Under the pieces are notes generated by a model, which was given only the letters and a program-made list of their open reading frames with translations, made no database searches and had not been told where the DNA came from. Below are positions 1 through 5,752 of a stretch of 6,845 nt of DNA, one piece after another (position 1 is the first letter of the stretch; each line of letters begins with the position of its first letter). The stretch is from Euryarchaeota archaeon UBA501. Lineage in GTDB: Archaea > Thermoplasmatota > Poseidoniia > Poseidoniales > Thalassarchaeaceae. The stretch is from NCBI GenBank assembly GCA_002505685.1, contig DAVT01000142.1:1-6845 (forward strand). The letters run 5' to 3'. The translations under genes and the position numbers were made by a program.

Positions 1-786
1 CTGTGGCATACAAAAGCGGGATTCATGGGGCTGATTGGTGCGACGGCTGCAATTGCTTGGAGGGGCAATGCGGATTGGACATGGGAATGCACTGCTTGGC
101 GCCTAGGAAAGGGTCCGAGGGATGTGCCGCTACATTGTGTGGAGGAAATGGCATCGAAATTCCCAGGAACGTTCTTGAATAGAGATCCCAATGCAAAGCG
201 TAGCATGATTGCACCTCGTACACCATGCCCAGTATTGTATGGCATCCGAGGAGAAACGAAAACTGATGTTGTAGATGCCCATCATTACTTACAATCATTG
301 CCGGTAGAAAAAGCGGCATCTTATCGCGCATTTAGGTCCAATCAAGCCACTGATGACCATTTAGAAAATCGACACTCCTCCACTGTTGATAAAATAAATA
401 TCATGAAAGGAGGGCATGTTGAAATCCTAGCAGAACAGAAAATCCTCTCCTTTTCCCCGGGTGGTTCTGTGAACCGATTGGCACAATCATTGGAGAAAGG
501 CGATGTCATTGAGTGGTATGGGTTGCCTGATTCCTCAGGCACCTATCATCTCGAAAAACTGAAACTGGTTCAAGGAAAGCGCAATCATAAACGCCCAAAA
601 TGCCAGTGTGGATCACGTTTCAAATCCAAGGGCGAGAACCAACCTCTAAAGTGTCCAGATTGTGGATTGACGACTGAGAAAACTTGGGATTCTCAATCAA
701 TCCAATCAAATTGGGCCGAACCCCCAGTTTCGACCAGAAGGCACCTTTCAAAACCACTCAGCCGCATCGGTAAGTCTGAAGGCTGA
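1..786 (+). CDS. tiaS: tRNA(Ile2) 2-agmatinylcytidine synthetase TiaS, 3' part
   Basis: Partial: the frame is open from base 1, so the start lies upstream; 261 codons are visible of a family usually a little over 400. TiaS uses ATP to attach agmatine to the wobble cytidine of tRNA-Ile(CAU), so that it reads AUA rather than AUG; it acts in the cytoplasm. Visible family signatures are GLIGATAAIAW (bases 25-57), PRTPCPVLYGIRGE (about 217-258, the ferredoxin-like region) and YRAFRSNQATDDHL (about 322-363), followed by an OB-fold stretch starting GGHVEIL (about 406) and a C-terminal zinc ribbon with cysteines at 601, 607, 652 and 661. The first ribbon pair is CxC, where the homologues I recall have CxxC. 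The catalytic kinase-like part is mostly outside the window. A hydrophilic tail of about 40 residues follows the ribbon. The next gene starts 17 bases downstream on the same strand and may be cotranscribed. Confidence 0.93.
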   Translation: MWHTKAGFMGLIGATAAIAWRGNADWTWECTAWRLGKGPRDVPLHCVEEMASKFPGTFLNRDPNAKRSMIAPRTPCPVLYGIRGETKTDVVDAHHYLQSLPVEKAASYRAFRSNQATDDHLENRHSSTVDKINIMKGGHVEILAEQKILSFSPGGSVNRLAQSLEKGDVIEWYGLPDSSGTYHLEKLKLVQGKRNHKRPKCQCGSRFKSKGENQPLKCPDCGLTTEKTWDSQSIQSNWAEPPVSTRRHLSKPLSRIGKSEG

Positions 787-803
787 GGCATTGTCGACGT
801 AGC

Positions 804-1058
804 ATGGCCACTACGACAGAGATTGGATATATCGCCATGATTGGCATTACCTTCGCTCTGATGTTTTACATCTGGAGACTACGAGGCAAAAATATGCAAC
901 GAATTCAGGATGAACCTGCAATTGCAGGCCAAGATGAGTTGGCAGGAGGTGCTGTGAACCCAGCCCAATTCGAGGAACCAGATGATGATGCCTTGGACGA
1001 AATGCAACAGCTGTTGGAGCAGGCTGCCGAATCACAGGGTCTCAACTATGAAGAGTGA
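804..1058 (+). CDS. Small acidic single-span membrane protein, unknown function
   Basis: Not recognised. The 84-residue protein has a short polar N-terminus, one hydrophobic span at about residues 8-25 (YIAMIGITFALMFYIW), then a basic patch (RLRGK, with K and R residues around 26-33). The remaining half is strongly acidic, with a DDDALDE stretch near residue 62 and a Glu/Gln-rich, probably helical end. By the positive-inside rule the basic patch places the acidic tail in the cytoplasm (inference). The start ATG is 17 bases after the tiaS stop and has no clear Shine-Dalgarno; a second ATG at 837 would cut into the membrane span, so 804 is preferred. The last 17 bases overlap the end of the convergent RadB-like gene. 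It could be a small adaptor or an accessory subunit of a membrane complex, but nothing in the sequence identifies one. Confidence 0.72.
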   Translation: MATTTEIGYIAMIGITFALMFYIWRLRGKNMQRIQDEPAIAGQDELAGGAVNPAQFEEPDDDALDEMQQLLEQAAESQGLNYEE

Positions 1059-1608
1059 ATCCCTCATCACTCACTATCAATCTGTGAACACCTTCGGGCG
1101 TATGTAATTCCCTACGCATAGGGTCGATTTGTTCCCTATGCAAGAACCATGTTTCATCAAGTGAAATTTTCCTCGACTTCCAACCTGAACCACTGGCATC
1201 CTCGTAGGCAGAAGATATAGCCAACAGAGGAATATTACGAGATTTTGTATGCTCAAAGAGCCCCTGCATTGCTTTCTGCACGGCGGTTTTTGGCCTACCG
1301 GTCTTATCTGTCCAATCATCAACTACAATCAATGCAATATTGTTCAATGCCCGAAGAAGTGCTGATGCAGATTGTAGACCTTGCTCGATATTTTCTCCCA
1401 CTGCAATCAGGTGTAATTTTGAAACGGCAGTCGGGTTGATGTTAGCGAATAGTTGACTGAACCGATCCCCATCAGGCATCTCTTGACAAACCCAAATCAC
1501 GTGCTTATCAAGTTTCAAGAAATCACGCGCAATTTGCAATCCATATGTGGTGCCTCCACAACCACCTTCGACCGAAAGGTGCACTCCACCCCCTATTGCA
1601 GGCAACAT
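1042..1608 (-). CDS. RecA/RadB-fold ATPase-like protein with degenerate Walker A
   Basis: The 188-residue protein has the layout of a minimal RecA-core protein such as archaeal RadB. It has a glycine-rich loop after a beta strand (residues 13-21), a strand VIWVCQEMP at about 37, a Walker B-like strand IALIVVDD at 91-98, then a strand PLLAISSAYED at about 127 and a C-terminal TPEGVHRLIVSDEG. These last two resemble the RadB/RecA TNQV strand and the PEG...DEG ending. The P-loop reads EGGCGGTT: aligned to GxxGxGKT it has Thr (ACC) in place of the catalytic Lys, and Cys for a Gly. ATP hydrolysis is therefore doubtful; nucleotide binding, or a purely structural or regulatory role in recombination, is possible. 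The ATG is the first after an in-frame TGA four codons upstream, so the start is well bounded. There is no N-terminal DNA-binding domain. A KaiC-like or other RecA-superfamily identity is the main alternative. Confidence 0.75.
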   Translation of the reverse strand: MLPAIGGGVHLSVEGGCGGTTYGLQIARDFLKLDKHVIWVCQEMPDGDRFSQLFANINPTAVSKLHLIAVGENIEQGLQSASALLRALNNIALIVVDDWTDKTGRPKTAVQKAMQGLFEHTKSRNIPLLAISSAYEDASGSGWKSRKISLDETWFLHREQIDPMRRELHTPEGVHRLIVSDEGFTLHS

Positions 1609-1684
1609 GACCTTGCGTCATCACCGAGGTTCTTGAGGAGTGTGGCGGCACAAGCGATATACGATTGACTACAAGTGGCATTCC
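1609..1684. promoter_or_regulatory. Divergent promoter region with TATA-like box
   Basis: This 76-bp gap separates the heads of the leftward RadB-like gene and the rightward Sec61-beta-like gene. A near-symmetric TATA-like element, GATATAC (1656-1662; GTATATC on the other strand), is the only good candidate box. Its centre is about 26 bases before the rightward ATG, the spacing expected if that mRNA is leaderless; the bases before this ATG (GGCATTCC) contain no Shine-Dalgarno. For the leftward gene the same box would leave a leader of roughly 25 bases. Promoter function is inferred from position and spacing. Confidence 0.45.
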
Positions 1685-1939
1685 ATGGCGAAGGGTAAAT
1701 CATCGGGCAAGAGTGATTTCAATCTCGATAACTTAGAGAGAATTCCACGCCGCGATTTACCTTACTTTGACGAGCAACCGGATGATGTTGGTTTAATTTC
1801 GGGAATGACCAGCAGCGGTGGTATATTCCGCGTTGCCTTCTTGGATACCAATCAATTTGGGCCGCATGCGATGATTGTCATGCTCTTTGGTTTTGCAGCC
1901 GTCACTGGGGCGATACTGTATTTGCTTTCGTCGGCCTAG
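1685..1939 (+). CDS. secG: Sec61-beta-like tail-anchored translocon subunit (probable)
   Basis: The 84-residue protein has a Lys/Ser-rich N-terminus (MAKGKSSGK), a charged middle, and one C-terminal hydrophobic span at about 61-82 ending only two residues before the stop. This is the tail-anchored form of archaeal Sec61-beta, the small non-essential subunit of the SecYE-beta protein-conducting channel. The segment GMTSSGGIFRVAFLD (about 40-54) resembles the SSAGLxRYF motif of that family, and Gly-Pro (59-60) just before the membrane span matches the conserved proline there. The N-terminal region is longer than in many archaeal homologues. The frame is also open upstream to an ATG at 1640, but that would pass through the TATA-like box, and MAKGK is the more typical start. 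Its stop overlaps the purB stop by 4 bp (CTAG), tail to tail. An unrelated tail-anchored protein remains possible. Confidence 0.55.
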   Translation: MAKGKSSGKSDFNLDNLERIPRRDLPYFDEQPDDVGLISGMTSSGGIFRVAFLDTNQFGPHAMIVMLFGFAAVTGAILYLLSSA

Positions 1940-3291
1940 TTCTGAGATATTTGCTCTCGTGCCATTGCGACGGCTTCATCGACCAATTCTGCCGAGACTC
2001 CGATGTGATTTGACGGATCAAACATGGCGGCAATTTGTTCAGGCGAAAAACGACTGGTAATTGCCTCAATATCTGAACAAATATCACGCAGGTGCGTACC
2101 CTGTGAAATACAATCCATACTAGCACTGCGCAATATTTCGTGGGCCTCATCGCGAGGGATGCCTCCATCAACAAGCTCAATCATGACCTTTTCAGCCATC
2201 ACCAGACCATTCTGCCGCTCGATATTTTCTAGCATATTTCGGGTGTCAACCACACATTTTGCCATGACTCGATTGGATTTAGCCATGACATCATCCAGCA
2301 ATATTGATGCGTGCGATAAAGTGAACCGTTCCGCACTACTATTGGCCAAATCTCGCTCATGCCAAAGTAGGGCATTTTCATATGACGGCACGATGAACGA
2401 TCGAACAATTCTCGCCAATCCACATGCATTTTCGGCAGTAATCGGGTTGCGCTTGTGAGCCATAGTACTGCTGCCCACCTGCTTTTCAGTATCAAACCAC
2501 TCACCCACTTCCGCAATTTCGCTTCGCTGCAGGTTTCGAATTTCCTGAAGTAACTTTTCGACACTCGTGGCAACGTTTGCCATCCAAGATACCCACTCAA
2601 TGTAGCGATCTCTACCAACCACTTGCGTTGTAACCATTGGAACACTTAGACCTAGATGGGTGAGTATCAATCGTTGCAACTCACGGGCATTTTCTCCTTG
2701 TGCCGCCCCAGTGCCTACGGCTCCCAAGAATTTGCCAACACAAATCCTGTCGTGGATTTCATCTAGGCGGGTCAAATGACGCCTGAATTCATCCAAGAAC
2801 ACCGCAATTTTCAGTCCGAATGTTATCGGTACTGCAGCCTGGCCGTGTGTGCGACCGAGCATCACAGTATCTCGTTCACGTTCTGCCAAATCCGCGAGTG
2901 TACCTATGAGTGTGACCAAAATTTCTCGATGTATTTCGACACTATCCTTAATTTGCAAACCCACCGCAGTATCGACAATATCATTGCTCGTGGCTCCTAG
3001 ATGTATGCACCAACCAGCCTCACCTGCCGCTTCTGCCATTGCCTTTGTCAGTGCCATGATGTCGTGACGAGTTTCTTTTTCGATTTCATCAACTCTTTCT
3101 GCCGTAACAGTCTCAGGATTCGAAATCGAGGCCACGGTTTCATAGTGTTCATCTGAGACGCGGCCCAGCTGATTGTGGGCCCAAATCAATGCCCGTTCTA
3201 CTTCCAATTGTCTAGCGTGACGCCCTTCTTGGCTCCAAATGGCTTTGATGGGTTCTCTTCCATATCGATAATCGAGTGGGCTGACGGGCAT
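1936..3291 (-). CDS. purB: Adenylosuccinate lyase
   Basis: PurB acts twice in purine synthesis, releasing fumarate from SAICAR to give AICAR and from adenylosuccinate to give AMP; it is a cytoplasmic homotetramer of the fumarase/aspartase superfamily. The 451-residue length is normal. It starts with the family's SPLDYRYG. Other visible elements are GATSNDIVDT at 99-108, GRTHGQ at 146-151 with the catalytic His149, the mobile-loop signature GSSTMAHKRNP at 273-283 with the catalytic serine pair 274-275, and WHERDLANSSAER at 310-322. Position 278 is Ala where most PurB proteins I recall have Pro (MPxKRNP); the superfamily pattern GSxxM...KxN is kept, so activity is expected. The start ATG is preceded by an AGGTG Shine-Dalgarno five bases away (CACCT at 3297-3301 on the plus strand). 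It lies 66 bp downstream of dph6 on the same strand, possibly in one transcript. No T-rich terminator is visible after the stop. Confidence 0.97.
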   Translation of the reverse strand: MPVSPLDYRYGREPIKAIWSQEGRHARQLEVERALIWAHNQLGRVSDEHYETVASISNPETVTAERVDEIEKETRHDIMALTKAMAEAAGEAGWCIHLGATSNDIVDTAVGLQIKDSVEIHREILVTLIGTLADLAERERDTVMLGRTHGQAAVPITFGLKIAVFLDEFRRHLTRLDEIHDRICVGKFLGAVGTGAAQGENARELQRLILTHLGLSVPMVTTQVVGRDRYIEWVSWMANVATSVEKLLQEIRNLQRSEIAEVGEWFDTEKQVGSSTMAHKRNPITAENACGLARIVRSFIVPSYENALLWHERDLANSSAERFTLSHASILLDDVMAKSNRVMAKCVVDTRNMLENIERQNGLVMAEKVMIELVDGGIPRDEAHEILRSASMDCISQGTHLRDICSDIEAITSRFSPEQIAAMFDPSNHIGVSAELVDEAVAMAREQISQN

Positions 3292-3357
3292 AGAAGCACC
3301 TGTTTACGGGGCAACGCGGTTTGGTTTTGAGTGTGCCGCATTACCCCCCAATAACCC
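3292..3357 (-). promoter_or_regulatory. dph6-purB spacer with purB ribosome binding site
   Basis: This 66-base spacer lies between two leftward genes. Read on the minus strand it holds a G-run (GGGGGG, near 3344-3349) and, at its end, CAGGTG five bases before the purB ATG, which is a good Shine-Dalgarno. I see no convincing TATA box or T-rich terminator, which leaves cotranscription of dph6 and purB possible. Confidence 0.5.
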
Positions 3358-4137
3358 TCACACGAGTTCCGCAGCCCAAATATCTAGCCATCCTCTTCGC
3401 CCAGTCCAATGTTGAGTGTAATGTGTATCTATGCGTCGATTCATCCAAGGTGCACCGACTACAGCAGTTTCAAATTCCCCCCCTTCACCATCGACATTAA
3501 ATCTGAATGTTTCAGCCAATTTTTCTAGCTCTGCCAGGTTATCTGAATCTAGGATTCTCCCCAACCATTCCTCCCCAAGCCCATCAGATGTCACTGATGT
3601 CATCATCACTTTGTGATTGTGAGCAACCAAATCACGCATGTGGGAGATTCCATTATGATGCCATAGCGGGCAGTAAGAAATGATATCCAATCTTTGACAC
3701 ATTTGTTCGATTCGAGTTTTCTGATAATCACTGCGCAGTGCCCCGACAACTAGGGCGTCGATGGGTTGCTCTGGCCTTAGCCGGATCAATTCTTCAGGCC
3801 ATGCCCATTCAGCCGGCCAACACGCATTTGACTTTTCATCAGATGACCAAATCTCTGAGCGTGTCTTACGACTCCCTTTCACAACATTTTGCAGGGCTTG
3901 CTCAAGTTCATCCATTTCCGAATTTTCATCACCTGAAACAGGAATGGGTAACCAAGGTATTCCAGCACTGGCCGCTTGAAGGCCAGCAAGAGCGGTTGAT
4001 GGTACTTGAAACATCATTGAATCTGAATCGGTGATACGAACAGTAACCATGCCAACGACCTCCCAACCACGCATCATCGCCCACCATGTTGCGTAGGATG
4101 AGTCCTTACCTCCGGATGACAGGATTAGGACTCTCAT
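3358..4137 (-). CDS. dph6: Diphthine-ammonia ligase (Dph6, DUF71 ATP pyrophosphatase)
   Basis: Dph6 catalyses the last step of diphthamide synthesis, the ATP-dependent amidation of diphthine on the conserved histidine of elongation factor 2. The N-type PP-loop SSGGKDS is at residues 7-13. Family blocks GALRSDYQKTRIE (132-144), the PLW segment (157-159), GLGEEWLGRILD (186-197) and DGEGGEFET (216-224) follow in the usual order. At 259 residues it is longer than the roughly 230-residue Pyrococcus protein; the excess is a charged, Trp-containing insert at about 88-124, between the nucleotide-binding half and the GAL block. Some of the DUF71 family was earlier annotated as ATPase or endoribonuclease-like, but the C-terminal motifs fit diphthine-ammonia ligase. 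The start ATG encodes MRVLILSSGGK, placing the PP-loop right at the N-terminus as expected. It is divergent from psmA, whose operon also serves translation-linked quality control. Confidence 0.93.
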   Translation of the reverse strand: MRVLILSSGGKDSSYATWWAMMRGWEVVGMVTVRITDSDSMMFQVPSTALAGLQAASAGIPWLPIPVSGDENSEMDELEQALQNVVKGSRKTRSEIWSSDEKSNACWPAEWAWPEELIRLRPEQPIDALVVGALRSDYQKTRIEQMCQRLDIISYCPLWHHNGISHMRDLVAHNHKVMMTSVTSDGLGEEWLGRILDSDNLAELEKLAETFRFNVDGEGGEFETAVVGAPWMNRRIDTHYTQHWTGRRGWLDIWAAELV

Positions 4138-4259
4138 AGTAACCCCAAACCTCGCAGGTCAATAGATTCGCCGTCCCTTGGGTTGAAGAACCTCCAACGT
4201 CGCGCAATGTTCAGCCGACAAGGTTCTTAGGGGTCTTTGAAGCAGGAAAGAGGGATACT
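4138..4259. promoter_or_regulatory. Divergent dph6/psmA promoter region
   Basis: This 122-bp region lies between the heads of dph6 (leftward) and the psmA operon (rightward), so it should hold both promoters. A weak TATA-like candidate for dph6 is CTATTG on the minus strand (around 4161-4166), about 27 bases from the ATG. No convincing TATA box was found for psmA. The psmA ribosome binding site is AGAGGG (4249-4254), five bases before its ATG. The region also holds the inverted repeat listed separately. Confidence 0.5.
4186..4228. repeat. 8-bp inverted repeat, 27-bp spacer
   Basis: AAGAACCT (4186-4193) and AGGTTCTT (4221-4228) are perfect inverted copies, centred near 4207 in the middle of the divergent dph6/psmA promoter region. 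A second, imperfect pair lies to the left: AACCCCAA (4141-4148) and TTGGGTT (4178-4184), with one extra base in the left arm. The arm spacing of about 35 bp centre to centre would place both arms on a similar face of DNA for a dimeric regulator. That reading is an inference, and a chance repeat is not excluded. Confidence 0.35.
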
Positions 4260-4985
4260 ATGCAGCCAAGTGGTAGAGGATATGATCACGGAATTACGAC
4301 ATTCAGTCCGGACGGCCGATTGTTTCAGGTTGAATATGCTAGAGAATCAGTGAAGCGTGGCACGACGACCGCGGGATTGAAATTTCGAGATGGCGTAATT
4401 CTAGTCGTTGACAAGCGAATCTCTAGCCGACTCATCATTCCGGAGTCCATCGAGAAGGTATACAAAATCGATGATCACATTGGTTTCGCCACTTCGGGAC
4501 TTGTAGCAGATGCCCGCCAGTTGGTCGATCGCGCCCGTGTTCAGTGTCAAATCAACAGAATCACGTACAGTGATGTAATTCCAGTGGATGCTTTGGCCAA
4601 GAGAATTTGCGATTTCAAGCAGTCTTTTACTCAATACGGTGGTTCGCGACCCTTCGGAACAGCGTTGCTGATTGCCGGAGTGGATGATAATGGACTACAC
4701 CTGTATGAAACCGACCCTTCCGGCGCCTATCAATCGTATCACGCTGGTGCGATTGGAAGAGGCCGAAATGTTGTCATTGACCACTTTGAGAATAATTGGA
4801 AACCCAACATGACACTCAATGCAGCCATTAAGATGGGGCTTGAAGCACTACGCGAATCTATCGAAGCTAAACTCAACAAGGAGGCGGTTGAGATTGCAGT
4901 CGTAGATGCTGATGGTTACCGTGTCCTGAGCCGTGAAGAAACCGTATCTCACATTGAGAAGTTGAAGCCCGCATATGATGAATGA
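4260..4985 (+). CDS. psmA: 20S proteasome alpha subunit
   Basis: PsmA forms the outer seven-membered rings of the archaeal 20S proteasome; these gate entry to the proteolytic beta rings and dock the ATPase (PAN or Cdc48-type). The 241-residue protein carries the alpha signature GYDHGITTFSPDGRLFQVEY at residues 7-26. RLIIPESIEKVYKIDDHIG follows at 57-75, including Lys66, the position that in Thermoplasma alpha receives the ATPase C-termini. Further blocks are SGLVADAR (around 79-86), TQYGGSRPFG (around 124-133) and the AIGRGRN loop. The gate motif is Tyr8-Asp9-His10, where the Thermoplasma protein has Tyr-Asp-Arg. No N-terminal catalytic threonine is present, as expected for alpha. The start is supported by AGAGGG five bases upstream. 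SBDS begins eight bases after its stop, so it is the first gene of the operon. The beta subunit is not in the window. Confidence 0.97.
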   Translation: MQPSGRGYDHGITTFSPDGRLFQVEYARESVKRGTTTAGLKFRDGVILVVDKRISSRLIIPESIEKVYKIDDHIGFATSGLVADARQLVDRARVQCQINRITYSDVIPVDALAKRICDFKQSFTQYGGSRPFGTALLIAGVDDNGLHLYETDPSGAYQSYHAGAIGRGRNVVIDHFENNWKPNMTLNAAIKMGLEALRESIEAKLNKEAVEIAVVDADGYRVLSREETVSHIEKLKPAYDE

Positions 4986-4988
4986 GGT
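4984..4988 (+). promoter_or_regulatory. Ribosome binding site deciding the SBDS start
   Basis: GAGGT overlaps the psmA stop codon and sits five bases before the ATG at 4994. The earlier in-frame ATG at 4982 overlaps the psmA stop as ATGA and has no such site at a usable distance. The protein starting at 4994 (MVSLDDAVVARL) matches the start of other archaeal SBDS proteins, so 4994 is taken as the start. Confidence 0.7.
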
Positions 4989-4993
4989 TGACC

Positions 4994-5683
4994 ATGGTTA
5001 GTCTGGATGATGCTGTCGTTGCTCGATTAGAGAAAGGCGGTAAGCGGTACGAAATTTTGGTGGATCCTGAACTGGTTGAACAATTCAAGGTAGACCCGGA
5101 TAGCGTCGAGTTGGACAACCTCCTCGCCACAGATGAAATTTGGCATGACGCCCGGGGTGGAGAACGCCCAACAGAAGACAAAATCATCTCCACATTCGGT
5201 ACAACAGAGTTGCACGAATGTGTACGCATCATTTTGAAGGATGGTTCGATTCAACTGACCACTGCACAACGCAGACAGATGATAGCAGATAAGCGACAAC
5301 AAATCGTCACGGAGATTTCTAGAACCGCTATTGATCCACGCAGCAAAGCACCCCATCCAGTAACCCGAATTGAATTGGCCTTGGATGAGTTGCGTTGGAA
5401 TCCCGATCCATTCCTTTCTGTAGCTCGGCAAATCAAAGATGCCGTGAAGGTTCTTAGGCCGGTCATCCCGTTATCTTTCGAGACCATTAAGCTGGCCTTC
5501 CGCGTCTCGGGCTCTGCTTATGGATCCGTTCATCGTGAAGTCAGAAGTGATGTCATCAAAGAGCAATGGTTGGAAAACGGCGACTGGGCTTTTGTTGTCG
5601 AAATCCCTGCTGGTATGAAGGGTGAGTACCTATCTAAAGTCGCAAAAAGGGACCCAAATACAGAGGTCAAGGAACTGAATTGA
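4994..5683 (+). CDS. sdo1: SBDS/Sdo1 ribosome maturation protein
   Basis: This is the archaeal homologue of the Shwachman-Bodian-Diamond syndrome protein. In eukaryotes SBDS with the EF2-like GTPase EFL1 removes the anti-association factor eIF6 from the large subunit; archaea have aIF6 and EF2, and a similar role is inferred. The 229 residues cover all three family domains. The N-terminal FYSH domain (about 1-85) includes VSLDDAVVARLEKGGKRYEI and VDPELVEQF. A central helical domain (about 90-160) includes TTAQRRQM and HPVTRIELALDEL. A C-terminal ferredoxin-like domain (about 160-229) starts near VLRPVIPLSFE. It follows psmA with an 8-base gap, and precedes rrp4 and rrp41, the conserved archaeal arrangement. 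A 76-base spacer with possible stem-loops follows. Confidence 0.96.
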   Translation: MVSLDDAVVARLEKGGKRYEILVDPELVEQFKVDPDSVELDNLLATDEIWHDARGGERPTEDKIISTFGTTELHECVRIILKDGSIQLTTAQRRQMIADKRQQIVTEISRTAIDPRSKAPHPVTRIELALDELRWNPDPFLSVARQIKDAVKVLRPVIPLSFETIKLAFRVSGSAYGSVHREVRSDVIKEQWLENGDWAFVVEIPAGMKGEYLSKVAKRDPNTEVKELN

Positions 5684-5710
5684 CCCTAGGGTGGACACCC
5701 CTACGGGGTG
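5684..5710 (+). promoter_or_regulatory. Overlapping stem-loop sequences in the SBDS-rrp4 spacer
   Basis: Immediately after the SBDS stop comes the palindrome CCCTAGGG (5684-5691). A 6-bp hairpin follows, CACCCC (5696-5701) and GGGGTG (5705-5710) around the loop TAC. The two elements can also pair with each other: GGGT (5689-5692) can pair with ACCC (5697-5700) across GGAC, which excludes the second hairpin. No U-tract follows, so this is not a standard intrinsic terminator. It may be an RNA processing, pausing or translational control element inside the operon; function is inferred from structure only. Confidence 0.45.
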
Positions 5711-5745
5711 GGCAGCGTTAAAGAGGGGAGTTTGGTCGGCGGGCC

Positions 5746-5752
5746 GGAGTGA
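5746..5752 (+). promoter_or_regulatory. Ribosome binding site deciding the rrp4 start
   Basis: GGAGTGA lies seven bases before the ATG at 5760, a strong Shine-Dalgarno with good spacing. The frame is open upstream to a GTG at 5691, but that codon lies inside the palindrome directly after SBDS and has no ribosome binding site. The shorter start is preferred. Confidence 0.75.

Noticed and set aside
1640..1684. Upstream ATG at 1640 for the Sec61-beta-like protein
   Set aside because: It would add 15 residues encoded across the TATA-like box; MAKGKSSGK is a typical start.
2024..2458. 144-codon rightward open frame inside purB
   Set aside because: It lies fully antisense to a clearly coding, well-conserved purB region and its product is low-complexity Ser/Arg/Ile-rich without recognisable motifs; a codon-bias shadow.
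3738..4034. Rightward open frame of 98 codons antisense to dph6
   Set aside because: No family features and no ribosome binding site; dph6 on the other strand has all expected motifs.
4975..4981. C/D-box sRNA-like motif ATGATGA (also GTGATGA on the minus strand near 1620)
   Set aside because: No CTGA D or D' box at proper spacing near either; both are ordinary coding or leader sequence.
4982..4993. SBDS start at ATG 4982 (ATGA overlap with the psmA stop)
   Set aside because: MVSLD at 4994 matches the family start, and GAGGT is placed for that codon.
4220..5459. Twelve-base direct repeat AAGGTTCTTAGG at 4220-4231 and 5448-5459
   Set aside because: The second copy lies in SBDS coding sequence under protein constraint; two copies more than 1 kb apart are most simply chance.
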